From contig JAUNUJ010000005.1 of the NCBI GenBank assembly GCA_030538235.1, positions 124,001 to 188,000 on the forward strand: a stretch of DNA of 64,000 nt. The letters run 5' to 3'. Origin of the DNA: Alcaligenaceae bacterium (GTDB lineage: Bacteria > Pseudomonadota > Gammaproteobacteria > Burkholderiales > Burkholderiaceae_B). Shown here piece after piece: positions 38,754 through 47,518 of the stretch. The first letter of the stretch is position 1, and each line of letters opens with the position of its first letter. The notes beneath the pieces were generated by a model, which was not told the origin of the DNA, made no database searches, and saw only the letters and a list, made by a program, of their open reading frames with translations. Made by a program: the position numbers and the translations under genes.

Positions 38754-39536
38754 ATGCAAGAGCTGATTGAGATTCCAAAGGACTTAAGTGCGCTTGATGG
38801 TCCTAGCTTGGTATTAGGCATTGCTACCTCTCAAGAAGAGGTGGAGGCAGTTCAGCGGCTGCGTTACGATGTTTACACCAAAGAGATGGGGGTGCATTTT
38901 CCGGATGCAATCGACGGTCGGGATGTCGATCATTTTGACGAGTTTTGTCAACATTTGATTGTTATGGACACCAAGGAAAATCTCGCTGTCGGTACGTATC
39001 GCATTTTGACTCCCGAAAAAGCAGTTGAAGCAGGGAGTTATTACTCAGAATCCGAGTTTGAGTTGAGCCAGATGGAGCATTTACGACCGGTCTTAAGTGA
39101 GTGTGGTCGCTCGTGCACGCATCCCGATTATCGTGATGGTGGCGTCATTATGCTGTTGTGGAGTGGCTTAGCGCAATTTATGCGTTGCTATGATTTACGT
39201 TATTTATTCGGTTGTGCCAGCGTTAGTCTGCTTGATGGCGGTGTTCAAGCAGCCCAAGTGTGGCAGTTAGCTAAGCAGCAGATGGCAGAGTACGCAGACC
39301 AACCCTTTGTGACGCCACACCAACCATATCCTATCGAATTACTCGAAGAAAAGGCTGACGGCGAACGAATTCGCCATTCACGTATGCCTGCCCTAATTAA
39401 AGGTTATTTAAAAATCGGCGCACGTATCTGTGGCGAACCCGCTTGGGACCAGGATTTTAATGCTGTCGACTTTCCGGTTATTGTGGATGTGGAAAATATG
39501 GATCGCCGTTATCGACGCCATTTTGGTTTTGACTGA
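38754..39536 (+). CDS. OlsB-like GNAT N-acyltransferase (ornithine lipid / hemolysin-like family)
   Basis: The 260 residues match the GNAT-fold family of L-ornithine N-acyltransferase OlsB: RLRYDVYTKEMGV (about 32-44) near the start, VGTYRIL, the core SECGRSCTHPDYRDGGVIMLLW (split here as SECGRSCTHPDYRD and GGVIMLLW), LFGCASVS and the late MPALIKGYLKIGARICGEP. OlsB makes lyso-ornithine lipid, a phosphorus-free membrane lipid, and in several bacteria is induced by phosphate starvation. Its place just before ppx and pstSCAB fits that. No OlsA partner is visible in the window. Its last 59 bases overlap the convergent end of ppx. Confidence 0.75.
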   Translation: MQELIEIPKDLSALDGPSLVLGIATSQEEVEAVQRLRYDVYTKEMGVHFPDAIDGRDVDHFDEFCQHLIVMDTKENLAVGTYRILTPEKAVEAGSYYSESEFELSQMEHLRPVLSECGRSCTHPDYRDGGVIMLLWSGLAQFMRCYDLRYLFGCASVSLLDGGVQAAQVWQLAKQQMAEYADQPFVTPHQPYPIELLEEKADGERIRHSRMPALIKGYLKIGARICGEPAWDQDFNAVDFPVIVDVENMDRRYRRHFGFD

Positions 39537-41040
39537 TTGTATTGATCGTAAAGTCAAAACCACAGGCCTCCCACTCGGCTTTTTCATTGTTTAAACTGAA
39601 TTCCGTCAGTGGGTGATTGGCGAGCCAACGCTCACCAATAGTTAAATAAATATGGTTGTCTTTGATTTCCAACGCCAAGTTTTCCATATGGATAGCTTGG
39701 CGTTTGCGTAAAAACATAATCGCTAAGCGCATACAGAGGATCGCTTGCCACTCCTCATCGGGTAGTGTATCGATATCAGTTTTGTTTAACTTGCCCTGAG
39801 ACTCCAAGTTTAAGCGTGACAGAATCGTCTGTTCATCTTTAGAGAAACCTGGCATATCCGCGTGTTGTAACACATAAGCTGAGTGACGATGGTTTGATGA
39901 TTGAGAAATGCTCAGACCGATTTCATGTAAATCACAAGCCCAGTTAAGCAATAAACGCATATCATGAGGCCAGGATTCCTGCTCTTGTTTGCTTAGTGTT
40001 AAAGCAGATTCATATAGAGCACCTGCTAATTGACGTACGCGCAAAGCTTGCTTAGCATCGACCCGGTAGCGGTGCATGTACTGTGACACAGTACCGGCAC
40101 GGATATCGGAAGCGGATCTACGGCCCAACATATCATAGAGCACACCCACTCTTAGGGCGCCTTCACCCTGATTCATCTGTTCAATCTTAAGCTCTTTGAA
40201 GGCCGCCATCATAATAGCTAAACCACCAGGCAAGACCTCAATACGGTCGTCTTTTAGATCAAGTAGTAATGGTGAGTTAGCTGAGCCGGTTTTAATTAAA
40301 ATTTGTTTAAGCTGTTCTAAACCGGCAAGCGTAATACCCCGTTCTGAAAAACCTGAAGCTTGTAAAACAGCAACTAAGGCTTTGGCCGTACCTGATGAGC
40401 CGAAAGCCTCTGCCCAACCCAGATGGCGGAAGCTTCTGCTGAGTACTTGAATCTCCTCACGAGCATTGATCTCAGCTTTTTTAAAGGCTTCAGCGGTAAC
40501 CATGCCACCCGGAAAATACATTTTAGTGAAGGAGACACAGCCAATGGGTAAAGATTTAACTAATAAAGATTGGTAGCCTCGACCAATAATAAATTCAGTC
40601 GAACCACCACCGATATCGATGACAAAGCGATTTTTTTCTGAAACCGGTAGCTCATGCGCCACACCAGAGAAAACTAAGCGAGCCTCCTCAGGGCCGGAGA
40701 CCACTTCGATTGGGAAGCCTAAAGCGGTTTCGGCACGCTGAAGGAGGGTTTCGCGATTTTTAGCGACCCTGAAAGTGTTGGTGGCGATTGCGCGCACTTG
40801 GTGTGGATGGAAATCTTGAATGCGTTCGGAAAAACGATTTAAGACATCAACGGCACGGTCAATTGCTTCATCACTTAATAGTTTGTCGTCGTCTAGGCCG
40901 GCGGCGAGACGAACAGTCTCTTTGAGGCGGTCAATGGCAAAAACATAGGCTGCGCCATTGCGCTCTTCGATGCGCCCTACAGATAGGCGGAAGCTGTTAG
41001 AGCCCAAGTCTACAGCGGCAAGTAAATTATTATTATCCAT
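39478..41040 (-). CDS. ppx: exopolyphosphatase / Ppx-GppA phosphatase
   Basis: ASKHA-fold enzyme that releases phosphate from polyphosphate (or pppGpp). The 520 residues carry AAVDLGSNSFRLSVGRI (phosphate-1, about 9-25), VVSGPEEARLVFSGVAHEL and the phosphate-2 loop FVIDIGGGSTEFIIGRG. A C-terminal HD-like helical domain contains CDLHEIGLSISQSSNHRHS. Full-length Ppx type rather than the shorter 300-residue kind. Divergent from pstS, which supports a role in phosphate economy. The last 20 codons run through the end of the convergent acyltransferase gene. Confidence 0.92.
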   Translation of the reverse strand: MDNNNLLAAVDLGSNSFRLSVGRIEERNGAAYVFAIDRLKETVRLAAGLDDDKLLSDEAIDRAVDVLNRFSERIQDFHPHQVRAIATNTFRVAKNRETLLQRAETALGFPIEVVSGPEEARLVFSGVAHELPVSEKNRFVIDIGGGSTEFIIGRGYQSLLVKSLPIGCVSFTKMYFPGGMVTAEAFKKAEINAREEIQVLSRSFRHLGWAEAFGSSGTAKALVAVLQASGFSERGITLAGLEQLKQILIKTGSANSPLLLDLKDDRIEVLPGGLAIMMAAFKELKIEQMNQGEGALRVGVLYDMLGRRSASDIRAGTVSQYMHRYRVDAKQALRVRQLAGALYESALTLSKQEQESWPHDMRLLLNWACDLHEIGLSISQSSNHRHSAYVLQHADMPGFSKDEQTILSRLNLESQGKLNKTDIDTLPDEEWQAILCMRLAIMFLRKRQAIHMENLALEIKDNHIYLTIGERWLANHPLTEFSLNNEKAEWEACGFDFTINTISQNQNGVDNGDPYFPHPQ

Positions 41041-41268
41041 AGATAAGCGGTGTTGAAATAATGTGACTATTGTACCTAAGAATTTGTTTTAAAAGAGATT
41101 GCAATGCTGTTTTAAAACCACAAAGGGTTTCAATTTAAATGCTTTTGTAGGTGTAATATTCTTGTAATATGTGCTTTGTACAATTTTGCTTGTAGATGAA
41201 AACACCAAAGTATTTTCTTTATCTAATTTACAAACAGATATTCATAACCTGAAATCAAAAGGATGATC
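41041..41268 (+). promoter_or_regulatory. pstS upstream region with TTGTA repeats
   Basis: The 222-base gap between divergent ppx and pstS should hold the phosphate-responsive promoter. I cannot find two good 11-base PHO-box repeats. It does hold TTGTA at 41162, 41176 and 41190, spaced exactly 14 bases, and one more at 41145. These are candidate operator repeats only. Confidence 0.35.
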
Positions 41269-42315
41269 ATGTTAAAACAAGCTTTTTCACGCGTTACATT
41301 AGCAGTTGCTTTAGGTGCTGCAGCTTTCTCAGTACAAGCAGCTTCCGTAACCGGTGCCGGCGCTTCTTTCCCGTACCCTATTTATGCAAAGTGGGCTTCT
41401 GAGTACCACTCAGCAACTGGTAACCAAATTAACTACCAGTCTATTGGTTCTGGTGGTGGTCAGCAACAAATTATTGCTAAAACTGTCGATTTCGGTGCTT
41501 CTGATGACCCACTATCTGGTGAGAAATTAGCCGAAACTAACTTACTTCAGTTCCCAGCTGTTATCGGTGGTACAGTTCCTGTTATCAACGTTGACGGTAT
41601 CAAACCAGGTGAGTTGAAATTAACCGGTACTATTCTAGCTGACATCTTCTTAGGTAAAATCACTAAGTGGGATGACGCTGCAATTGTTGCTTTAAACGAC
41701 GGTTTAAAGTTACCTAACGCTGACATCATCGTAGTTCACCGTTCTGACGGTTCAGGTACTACTTTCGGTTGGACTAACTACTTATCTCAGGTTTCTGAAG
41801 AGTGGAAAGAAAAAGTAGGCGAAGGTAAAGCTGTTAGCTGGCCTGTTGGTCAAGGCGGTAAGGGTAACGAAGGTGTTGCCGGTTACGTTCGTCAATTAGC
41901 TAACTCAATCGGTTATGTTGAGTATGCTTACGCTAAGCAAAACGACTTATCTTGGACTCAGTTACAGAACCGTGAAGGTGAATTCGTTCAGCCTGAGCAG
42001 TCTTCTTTCGCGGCTGCCGCTGCTAACGCTGACTGGGCTTCTGCTCCTGGTATGGGCGTTGTTCTTAATCACGAGCCGGGTGCTCAATCTTGGCCTATTA
42101 CACAAGCTACTTTCATCTTGTTACACAAGGTAGCTGATAAGCCTGAGCAAACTAAAGCCACTATGGATTTCTTCAACTGGGCTTGGGAAAACGGTGCCGA
42201 GATGGCTTCTGAATTAGATTACGTACCTCTTCCTAAAGAAGTAAGTGATGCTGTTCGCGCTGCTTGGGCTACTGATGTTAAAGCAGCTGACGGTTCTGCA
42301 GTTTGGACTAAGTAA
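41269..42315 (+). CDS. pstS: phosphate ABC transporter substrate-binding protein
   Basis: Periplasmic high-affinity phosphate receptor feeding PstCAB. The 348 residues start with a Sec signal (MLKQAFSRVTLAVALGAAAF, cleavage after VQA), then the family opening VTGAGASFPYPIYAKWASEY. Ligand-binding blocks are SIGSGGGQQQII, TVDFGASDDPL and HRSDGSGTTFGWTNYL. ATG 41269 lies six bases after AAGG; the ATG at 41263 touches that site and is less likely. Codon use is strongly skewed (mostly GCT, GGT, TTC and AAC), unlike its neighbours, which suggests very high expression when induced. Confidence 0.96.
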   Translation: MLKQAFSRVTLAVALGAAAFSVQAASVTGAGASFPYPIYAKWASEYHSATGNQINYQSIGSGGGQQQIIAKTVDFGASDDPLSGEKLAETNLLQFPAVIGGTVPVINVDGIKPGELKLTGTILADIFLGKITKWDDAAIVALNDGLKLPNADIIVVHRSDGSGTTFGWTNYLSQVSEEWKEKVGEGKAVSWPVGQGGKGNEGVAGYVRQLANSIGYVEYAYAKQNDLSWTQLQNREGEFVQPEQSSFAAAAANADWASAPGMGVVLNHEPGAQSWPITQATFILLHKVADKPEQTKATMDFFNWAWENGAEMASELDYVPLPKEVSDAVRAAWATDVKAADGSAVWTK

Positions 42316-42352
42316 TTATTAATTACTAGATTAAACCAAACTAAAATGACAA

Positions 42353-42394
42353 GGTTAAGTGCCCTAGCGAAAAAACTAGGGAAATTGCTTAACC
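42353..42394 (+). other. nested hairpin between pstS and pstC
   Basis: Outer stem GGTTAAG (42353-42359) with CTTAACC (42388-42394), inner stem CCCTAG (42362-42367) with CTAGGG (42376-42381), loop CGAAAAAA. It lacks a T-tract. In this position a hairpin often stabilises pstS mRNA and lowers expression of the permease genes downstream. Confidence 0.65.
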
Positions 42395-42527
42395 ACTAGA
42401 GGGTCGGGCAGTGGGTGTTATAATTTGCTGTCCGACTTTCTGTATTTCAGTTGTAAAAAATCTTAAATAAATAGTAGTAATTGTATATTTAAGCATTGTG
42501 CTTATAAGTCTTTTCACTGGATTGCTG

Positions 42528-43556
42528 ATGTCGACATATTCAGAAACTATTGTCAATGATAGTAGGTCTTCAACCCTAACTAAAGAGGCTACGGTGTCGA
42601 AGAGTTTACCACCTTCCCCCGGCAAAAGAGGAGTCGGTTTAGCAGATATGATTTTTGCTAATGCTGCTCGTTTCTTTGCGTTTTTCGTATTTATTTTACT
42701 GGCAGCCATCATGCTATCGTTAGTTTACGGTAGCTGGGACTCGATTCAGGCCTTCGGATTTTCTTTTTTATTCAGCACTGACTGGAATCCTGTACAGAAT
42801 CAGTTTGGTGCGGTAGTGCCTATTATCGGTACGTTGGTCACCGCAGGTATCGCTCTGATTATTGCTGTGCCGGCGTCATTCGGTATTGCGATGTTCTTGA
42901 CTGAATTAGCACCTGCCTGGATTAAGCGTCCTTTGGGGATTGCAGTCGAGATGCTCGCCGCTATTCCTTCGATTATTTATGGTATGTGGGGTTTATTTGT
43001 ATTTGTCCCCTTATTCCAAAAATACATTCAAGTTCACTTGATTAATTTCTTTGCGCCAATCCCGGTGTTAAACCAATTGTTTGCCGGTCCGCCGATGGGT
43101 ATTGGTCTGTTTACTGCCGGTCTGATTTTATCAATCATGATTATTCCTTATATTGCATCGGTTATGCGCGACGTCTTCAGCGTGGTACCGGCTATGTTTA
43201 AGGAATCCGCTTACGGCTTAGGTGCGACCACTTGGGAAGTGATGTGGAAAGTTGTTCTACCTTACACCAAGGGTGGTGTGATTGGCGGCATTATGCTTGG
43301 TTTAGGTCGTGCTTTGGGTGAAACCATGGCAGTGACATTCGTGATTGGTAATGCTTTCCGTACACCTAACAGTATTTTTGCACCGTCCAACTCGATTGCT
43401 TCGGCGATTGCCAATGAGTTTAACGAGGCCTCAGGTTTGCAGTTGGCTGCATTGATTGAATTAGGCTTGATTTTATTCTTGATCACAACTGTGGTTCTCA
43501 GCTTATCTCGCTGGATGTTGTATCGCATGGATAAGAGCCAAGGCACTAAGACATAG
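42528..43556 (+). CDS. pstC: phosphate ABC transporter permease PstC
   Basis: One of two membrane subunits of the Pst importer. About 342 residues: a cytoplasmic start of 45 residues, then six helices beginning [19 protein letters not shown]. The family blocks are [34 protein letters not shown], the coupling-helix region [21 protein letters not shown], and [20 protein letters not shown] prefer ATG 42528 to the in-frame GTG at 42498; neither has a strong ribosome site. Its TAG stop overlaps the GTG of pstA. Confidence 0.94.
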   Translation: MSTYSETIVNDSRSSTLTKEATVSKSLPPSPGKRGVGLADMIFANAARFFAFFVFILLAAIMLSLVYGSWDSIQAFGFSFLFSTDWNPVQNQFGAVVPIIGTLVTAGIALIIAVPASFGIAMFLTELAPAWIKRPLGIAVEMLAAIPSIIYGMWGLFVFVPLFQKYIQVHLINFFAPIPVLNQLFAGPPMGIGLFTAGLILSIMIIPYIASVMRDVFSVVPAMFKESAYGLGATTWEVMWKVVLPYTKGGVIGGIMLGLGRALGETMAVTFVIGNAFRTPNSIFAPSNSIASAIANEFNEASGLQLAALIELGLILFLITTVVLSLSRWMLYRMDKSQGTKT

Positions 43557-44458
43557 TGAGTAATCAAATGACTTCTAATGTTTCTACAGTATCTCGTCAA
43601 CCGATTGCATCGGTTTTACATAACGGGAATAAAATTTATAAAAAACGTCGTACGGTCAACCGTGTGATGTTAACACTCTCTTTAATGACTCTGGCCTTTG
43701 GTCTGTTCTGGTTATTCTGGATTATCGGTACCCTGTTAATTAAGGGCGGTGGTTCCTTATCCATGGATTTATTTACCAAAGTCACTCCCGGCCCTGGCGG
43801 ACAGGGTGGTCTAGCTAATGCCATCGTCGGTTCAGTGATGATGTCTGCGGTGGCTACAGTAATCGGTACACCTATTGGTATTCTTGCCGGTACTTACTTA
43901 GCCGAATATGGTGATCGTGGTTGGTTAGCTCCTGCAACTCGCTTCTTAAATGATGTGTTGTTATCTGCGCCTTCGATTGTGATTGGTTTGTTTATCTATT
44001 CAATTTATGTTTCTCAAATTGGTCACTATTCAGGTTGGGCAGGCTCACTAGCATTAGCGATACTGGTTATTCCGGTAGTTGTTAGAACGACTGACAATAT
44101 GCTCTTATTAATTCCAAATAGTTTGCGTGAAGCAGCGGTTGCTTTAGGCTGTCCTAAATACCGCATGATTTTATCAATCTGTTATCGTGCGGCTTTATCG
44201 GGAATTATTACAGGTGTTTTATTAGCCGTTGCCCGTATTTTGGGTGAGACAGCGCCGCTATTATTTACTGCCCTAAATAATCAATTCATGTCTTGGAATA
44301 TGAACCAACCAATGGCCAACCTACCGGTGACGATTTATCAGTTCGCCGCCAGTCCGTTTAATGACTGGAACCAGTTAGCTTGGGCAGGTGCAACCTTTAT
44401 TACTTTATTGGTTTTAGGTTTAAATATTGTTGCCCGATTACTAACCCGTGAAAAATAA
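43556..44458 (+). CDS. pstA: phosphate ABC transporter permease PstA
   Basis: Second Pst membrane subunit, about 300 residues and six helices beginning VMLTLSLMTLAFGLFWLFWI. It includes GGLANAIVGSVMMSAVATVIGTPIG, split as GGLANAIVGSV and VATVIGTPIGILAGTYLAEY, SAPSIVIGLFIYSIYV, the coupling block NSLREAAVALGCPKYRMIL and VARILGETAPLLFTAL. The GTG at 43556 shares one base with the pstC stop (TAGTG), implying coupling. An ATG at 43568, seven bases after GTGAG, is an equally reasonable start. Confidence 0.94.
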   Translation: MSNQMTSNVSTVSRQPIASVLHNGNKIYKKRRTVNRVMLTLSLMTLAFGLFWLFWIIGTLLIKGGGSLSMDLFTKVTPGPGGQGGLANAIVGSVMMSAVATVIGTPIGILAGTYLAEYGDRGWLAPATRFLNDVLLSAPSIVIGLFIYSIYVSQIGHYSGWAGSLALAILVIPVVVRTTDNMLLLIPNSLREAAVALGCPKYRMILSICYRAALSGIITGVLLAVARILGETAPLLFTALNNQFMSWNMNQPMANLPVTIYQFAASPFNDWNQLAWAGATFITLLVLGLNIVARLLTREK

Positions 44459-44486
44459 TTTTCAGAAAAGATTTTAGGATTTTAAA

Positions 44487-45299
44487 ATGGACACTCTAGC
44501 GCCAGCACAAATTACCCAAGCGGAATTAGATTTAGTATCTCCGGAAGATACTAAGTTAGAGGTTAAGGATTTAAACTTCTACTACGGTAAATTCCACGCT
44601 ATCAAAAACGTCAATATGCGTATTGCCCGCAACAAAGTTACCGCCTTTATTGGTCCTTCAGGTTGTGGTAAATCAACTTTATTGCGTACCTTCAATCGTA
44701 TGTTTGAGCTTTATCCCGGCCAACGCGCCGAGGGCGAGCTTAACATGGATGGTGAGAATCTGTTGACCAGTGAAACCGATATCTCTTTGTTGCGCGCAAA
44801 GGTCGGTATGGTTTTCCAAAAACCAACACCATTCCCAATGAGCATTTACGACAACATCGCTTTTGGTGTGCGCTTATTCGAAAGTTTAAGTAAACCTGAT
44901 ATGGACGAACGTGTTGAGTGGGCTTTACAAAAAGCTGCTCTTTGGGGTGAGGTCAAGGACAAACTAGGTCAGAGCGGTCATAGTTTATCCGGTGGTCAGC
45001 AACAACGTTTATGTATTGCTCGCGGTATTTCTGTTAAGCCTGAAGTTTTACTGCTTGATGAGCCGTGTTCAGCTCTTGACCCGATTTCAACAGTCAAAAT
45101 TGAAGAGTTAATTTCCGAGTTGAAAAAAGACTACACGGTCGCTATCGTTACTCACAACATGCAACAGGCTGCACGCTGTTCTGATTACACTGCCTATATG
45201 TATTTAGGTGAGTTAATTGAGTTTGGTGAGACCGATCAGATGTTTGTTAAACCACGTCGCAAAGAAACACAGGACTATATTACCGGTCGTTTCGGTTAA
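44487..45299 (+). CDS. pstB: phosphate ABC transporter ATP-binding protein
   Basis: ATPase of the Pst importer, 270 residues. Walker A is GPSGCGKST (about 65-73), Q-loop [16 protein letters not shown], signature LSGGQQQR, Walker [14 protein letters not shown] and the switch His in [15 protein letters not shown]. The [11 protein letters not shown] block is diagnostic for PstB among ABC ATPases. AGGA precedes ATG 44487. The operon ends here: no phoU follows, only a terminator and a convergent gene. Confidence 0.97.
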   Translation: MDTLAPAQITQAELDLVSPEDTKLEVKDLNFYYGKFHAIKNVNMRIARNKVTAFIGPSGCGKSTLLRTFNRMFELYPGQRAEGELNMDGENLLTSETDISLLRAKVGMVFQKPTPFPMSIYDNIAFGVRLFESLSKPDMDERVEWALQKAALWGEVKDKLGQSGHSLSGGQQQRLCIARGISVKPEVLLLDEPCSALDPISTVKIEELISELKKDYTVAIVTHNMQQAARCSDYTAYMYLGELIEFGETDQMFVKPRRKETQDYITGRFG

Positions 45300-45334
45300 T
45301 TATTAGTTTTGTTCAAGACCAGCCGTCATCCTTT

Positions 45335-45946
45335 TTAGGGTTTTGGCTGACTTACAAAGCCGAGGATTTCCTCGGCTTTGTTGCTTTCCAGGTAGAGACA
45401 AGGCGCGGTTAAGTTTGATTCACGTGTGTTTAAACTAAGGGTGATTTCTTTACCCATTGCTACAGCCTCAATGTCATGAGTATCCAGTTCGCGAATCGAG
45501 TTGTCTTCTTCAAGCACTCGTGCATCTTCAATAAAAGCCGGTGCATCACGACCGCTCAGCATGGCAGCGCCGAGATCTGTTTGCGCAAAAATGCGTCCAT
45601 CATTTGAGAAATACCATTGTTTGATAGTACTTACCGTGTGATCATGATGGGTGCTGAGAGTTGTTTGGGAATTATTATAGAAAAGAATCAGTGGCGCGTG
45701 AGGGAGGGTGACATAGGCTTTTTGAGGGCCATTTTGAACATACCACTCGCCACGATCATTAACGGTGTAATTTCGCCCCAGAAAATCGATGAGTTGGCGG
45801 TTTTCAATGGTATCACCAGCGGGGTCGGCTGCAAAATCACCTTGGTGATGAAAACGCCATAAACCTCGCTCATTAAGTGATAACCAACCATAAGCTGCAG
45901 GCACATTAGGCCATTTATTCATCGCTGCTAAGACTTGTTCATCCAT
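45335..45946 (-). CDS. conserved-looking cytoplasmic protein of unknown function
   Basis: I do not recognise this 203-residue protein well enough to name a family. It lacks a signal peptide or membrane helix. It is acidic, rich in aromatic strands (YGWLSLNERGLWRFHHQGDF, GEWYVQNGPQKAYVTL, KQWYFSNDGRIFAQTDLGAA), and looks like an all-beta fold with repeated hairpins in its first 130 residues. It lies 34 bases after maf at the end of the yebC-to-maf minus-strand run, so it is probably co-transcribed. The pstB terminator hairpin is encoded inside its last codons. Confidence 0.75.
   Translation of the reverse strand: MDEQVLAAMNKWPNVPAAYGWLSLNERGLWRFHHQGDFAADPAGDTIENRQLIDFLGRNYTVNDRGEWYVQNGPQKAYVTLPHAPLILFYNNSQTTLSTHHDHTVSTIKQWYFSNDGRIFAQTDLGAAMLSGRDAPAFIEDARVLEEDNSIRELDTHDIEAVAMGKEITLSLNTRESNLTAPCLYLESNKAEEILGFVSQPKP
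45356..45384 (+). terminator. terminator after pstB inside the convergent gene
   Basis: A perfect 10-bp stem AAAGCCGAGG (45356-45365) with CCTCGGCTTT (45370-45379), four-base loop, then GTTGCTTTC. It lies 57 bases past the pstB stop and within the 3' coding end of the minus-strand gene. Confidence 0.7.
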
Positions 45947-45980
45947 AGTTTGAACCTAAATTGAGGTGATGAGCTATAAA

Positions 45981-46583
45981 CTAATCCGCTAGCGCGTGCA
46001 AAAGCTCCCAAGTATCGCTTAAGGGCAAACCCACAACACCAGTGAAGCTGCCTTCAAGTCTTTCGATAAGCATAGCACCTAAACCTTGAATCGCATAGCC
46101 TCCAGCTTTGCCCAGTCCTTCGTCGCTGGAAACATAATGTTCTATCTCCACATCACTTAGTTTGCGCATGATGATTTTATTGATACTGGTTCTTTCAAGT
46201 CGACGCTCGGGAGTCACTAACACAATATGCGTATGTACTTCATGCGCTTGACCCGAAAGTATGTTAAGACTTTGACGAACATCGTCCCTAGAGTGCGCTT
46301 TATCAATCACTTGCCCATGTATCATGACGCAGGTATCGGCAGCTAAAATAGGACGCTGGGTCAAAGCCTTGGCTTCTTGCTTGACATAGTCAAGAGCGCG
46401 TTGGGCTTTTTCTCGAGCGGTGCGGATAACGTAGTCTTCGGGAGCTTCTGCCGGCAGAATAGGCTCATCTTCTTGACCCTCCGGCTCCGGCACACGCAAG
46501 ACGTCGTGTGGAACCCCTATTTGCTTTAAAAGTTCGTGGCGTCTCGGACTTGCCGAGGCTAAATAAATAGACGGAAGTTGCAT
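45981..46583 (-). CDS. maf: Maf family nucleotide pyrophosphatase
   Basis: House-cleaning enzyme that hydrolyses non-canonical nucleoside triphosphates. The 200 residues show the Maf opening IYLASASPRRHELLKQIGV (5-23), EKAQRAL, PILAADTCVMIHGQVIDK with the catalytic Asp, and the late GGYAIQGLGAMLIERLEGSFTGVVGLPL region. Which of the dTTP/UTP (YhdE) or m7GTP (YceF) branches it belongs to I cannot settle by eye. Thirteen bases downstream of rlmH, in the same operon. Confidence 0.93.
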   Translation of the reverse strand: MQLPSIYLASASPRRHELLKQIGVPHDVLRVPEPEGQEDEPILPAEAPEDYVIRTAREKAQRALDYVKQEAKALTQRPILAADTCVMIHGQVIDKAHSRDDVRQSLNILSGQAHEVHTHIVLVTPERRLERTSINKIIMRKLSDVEIEHYVSSDEGLGKAGGYAIQGLGAMLIERLEGSFTGVVGLPLSDTWELLHALAD

Positions 46584-46596
46584 GGTGTAATTGAAA

Positions 46597-47067
46597 CTAT
46601 TCTCGATGGTAGGGGTGATTGTTCAGGATTGACCACGCCCTATAAATTTGCTCTACCAATAACACGCGCACCATAGGATGGGGAAGGGTGAGTGACGATA
46701 AGCGAATTTTTTGCGAAATACTGTTTTTAAAATCAGCATCAATACCATCCGGTCCACCGATAATCAAGGCAATATCTTGTTGGTTCGCCATCCAGTCATC
46801 GAGCATGGTAGCGAGTTTTTTGGTACTGAGGTCGTGACCGTTTTCGTCCAGTACAATGACTAAGCTACGCGCAGGAATAGCGGTTTGTATGCGTTTCGCC
46901 TCTGCTGCCATCATCTGTGTAGGGGTTTTGCCGGTGGTTCTGGGCTCTGCCTTAACTTCTTTTAATTCGATGCTGCAGTCGTTAGGTAAGCGCTTGGCAT
47001 AATCATCCCAAGCGGTTTTGACCCAATCCGGCATGCGGTGACCAACAGCAATGACAGTGATTTTCAT
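46597..47067 (-). CDS. rlmH: 23S rRNA pseudouridine-1915 N3-methyltransferase RlmH
   Basis: SPOUT-fold methyltransferase acting on helix 69 of 23S rRNA in the assembled ribosome. The 156 residues are family length and show [14 protein letters not shown] at the start, [18 protein letters not shown], the SAM-knot block [11 protein letters not shown] and the C-terminal [25 protein letters not shown], given here as [20 protein letters not shown]. Start and the rsfS stop overlap as TAATG. Confidence 0.96.
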   Translation of the reverse strand: MKITVIAVGHRMPDWVKTAWDDYAKRLPNDCSIELKEVKAEPRTTGKTPTQMMAAEAKRIQTAIPARSLVIVLDENGHDLSTKKLATMLDDWMANQQDIALIIGGPDGIDADFKNSISQKIRLSSLTLPHPMVRVLLVEQIYRAWSILNNHPYHRE

Positions 47068-47474
47068 TAATCTTCAGATGGTTGCATCGGATCAAAGCCC
47101 TGATTCACAGAAGGCACTAATTGAGATTGAGGTAGCAGTTTGACACGAACCGGTTTTTGACCCCAAATCGCTTCCAGATTGTAGTATTGACGGATTGCCG
47201 GCTGCATACAATGCACCACAATATCGCCCAAATCTAAAACAACCCATTCGCCGGTGTCCTCGCCCTCAATTGAGAGTACATCCAGTTTTTTCTCGCGAGC
47301 CGCATCATAAACACTACGAGCCAAGGAGCGAGTTTGACGATTGGAGGTACCACTGGCAATGATCACGCGGTCAAATAAACCGGTCAACTCGGTGGTATTG
47401 AAAACCTTAATGTCTTGAGCCTTAGCGTCTTCTAGTGCATCAATCACTAAGCGTTGCATTTTGTTTAATTGCAT
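47067..47474 (-). CDS. rsfS: ribosome silencing factor RsfS
   Basis: Binds L14 on the 50S subunit and blocks joining with 30S in slow growth. The 135 residues include [35 protein letters not shown] and [20 protein letters not shown], all family marks. The C-terminal 25 residues after EAIWGQKPV are variable. It follows nadD by 44 bases and overlaps rlmH, the usual nadD-rsfS-rlmH group. Confidence 0.95.
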   Translation of the reverse strand: MQLNKMQRLVIDALEDAKAQDIKVFNTTELTGLFDRVIIASGTSNRQTRSLARSVYDAAREKKLDVLSIEGEDTGEWVVLDLGDIVVHCMQPAIRQYYNLEAIWGQKPVRVKLLPQSQLVPSVNQGFDPMQPSED

Positions 47475-47518
47475 AGTTTAAATAATGTCCTTTGTCAGTC
47501 CTATAAAAGGTACTTGTT

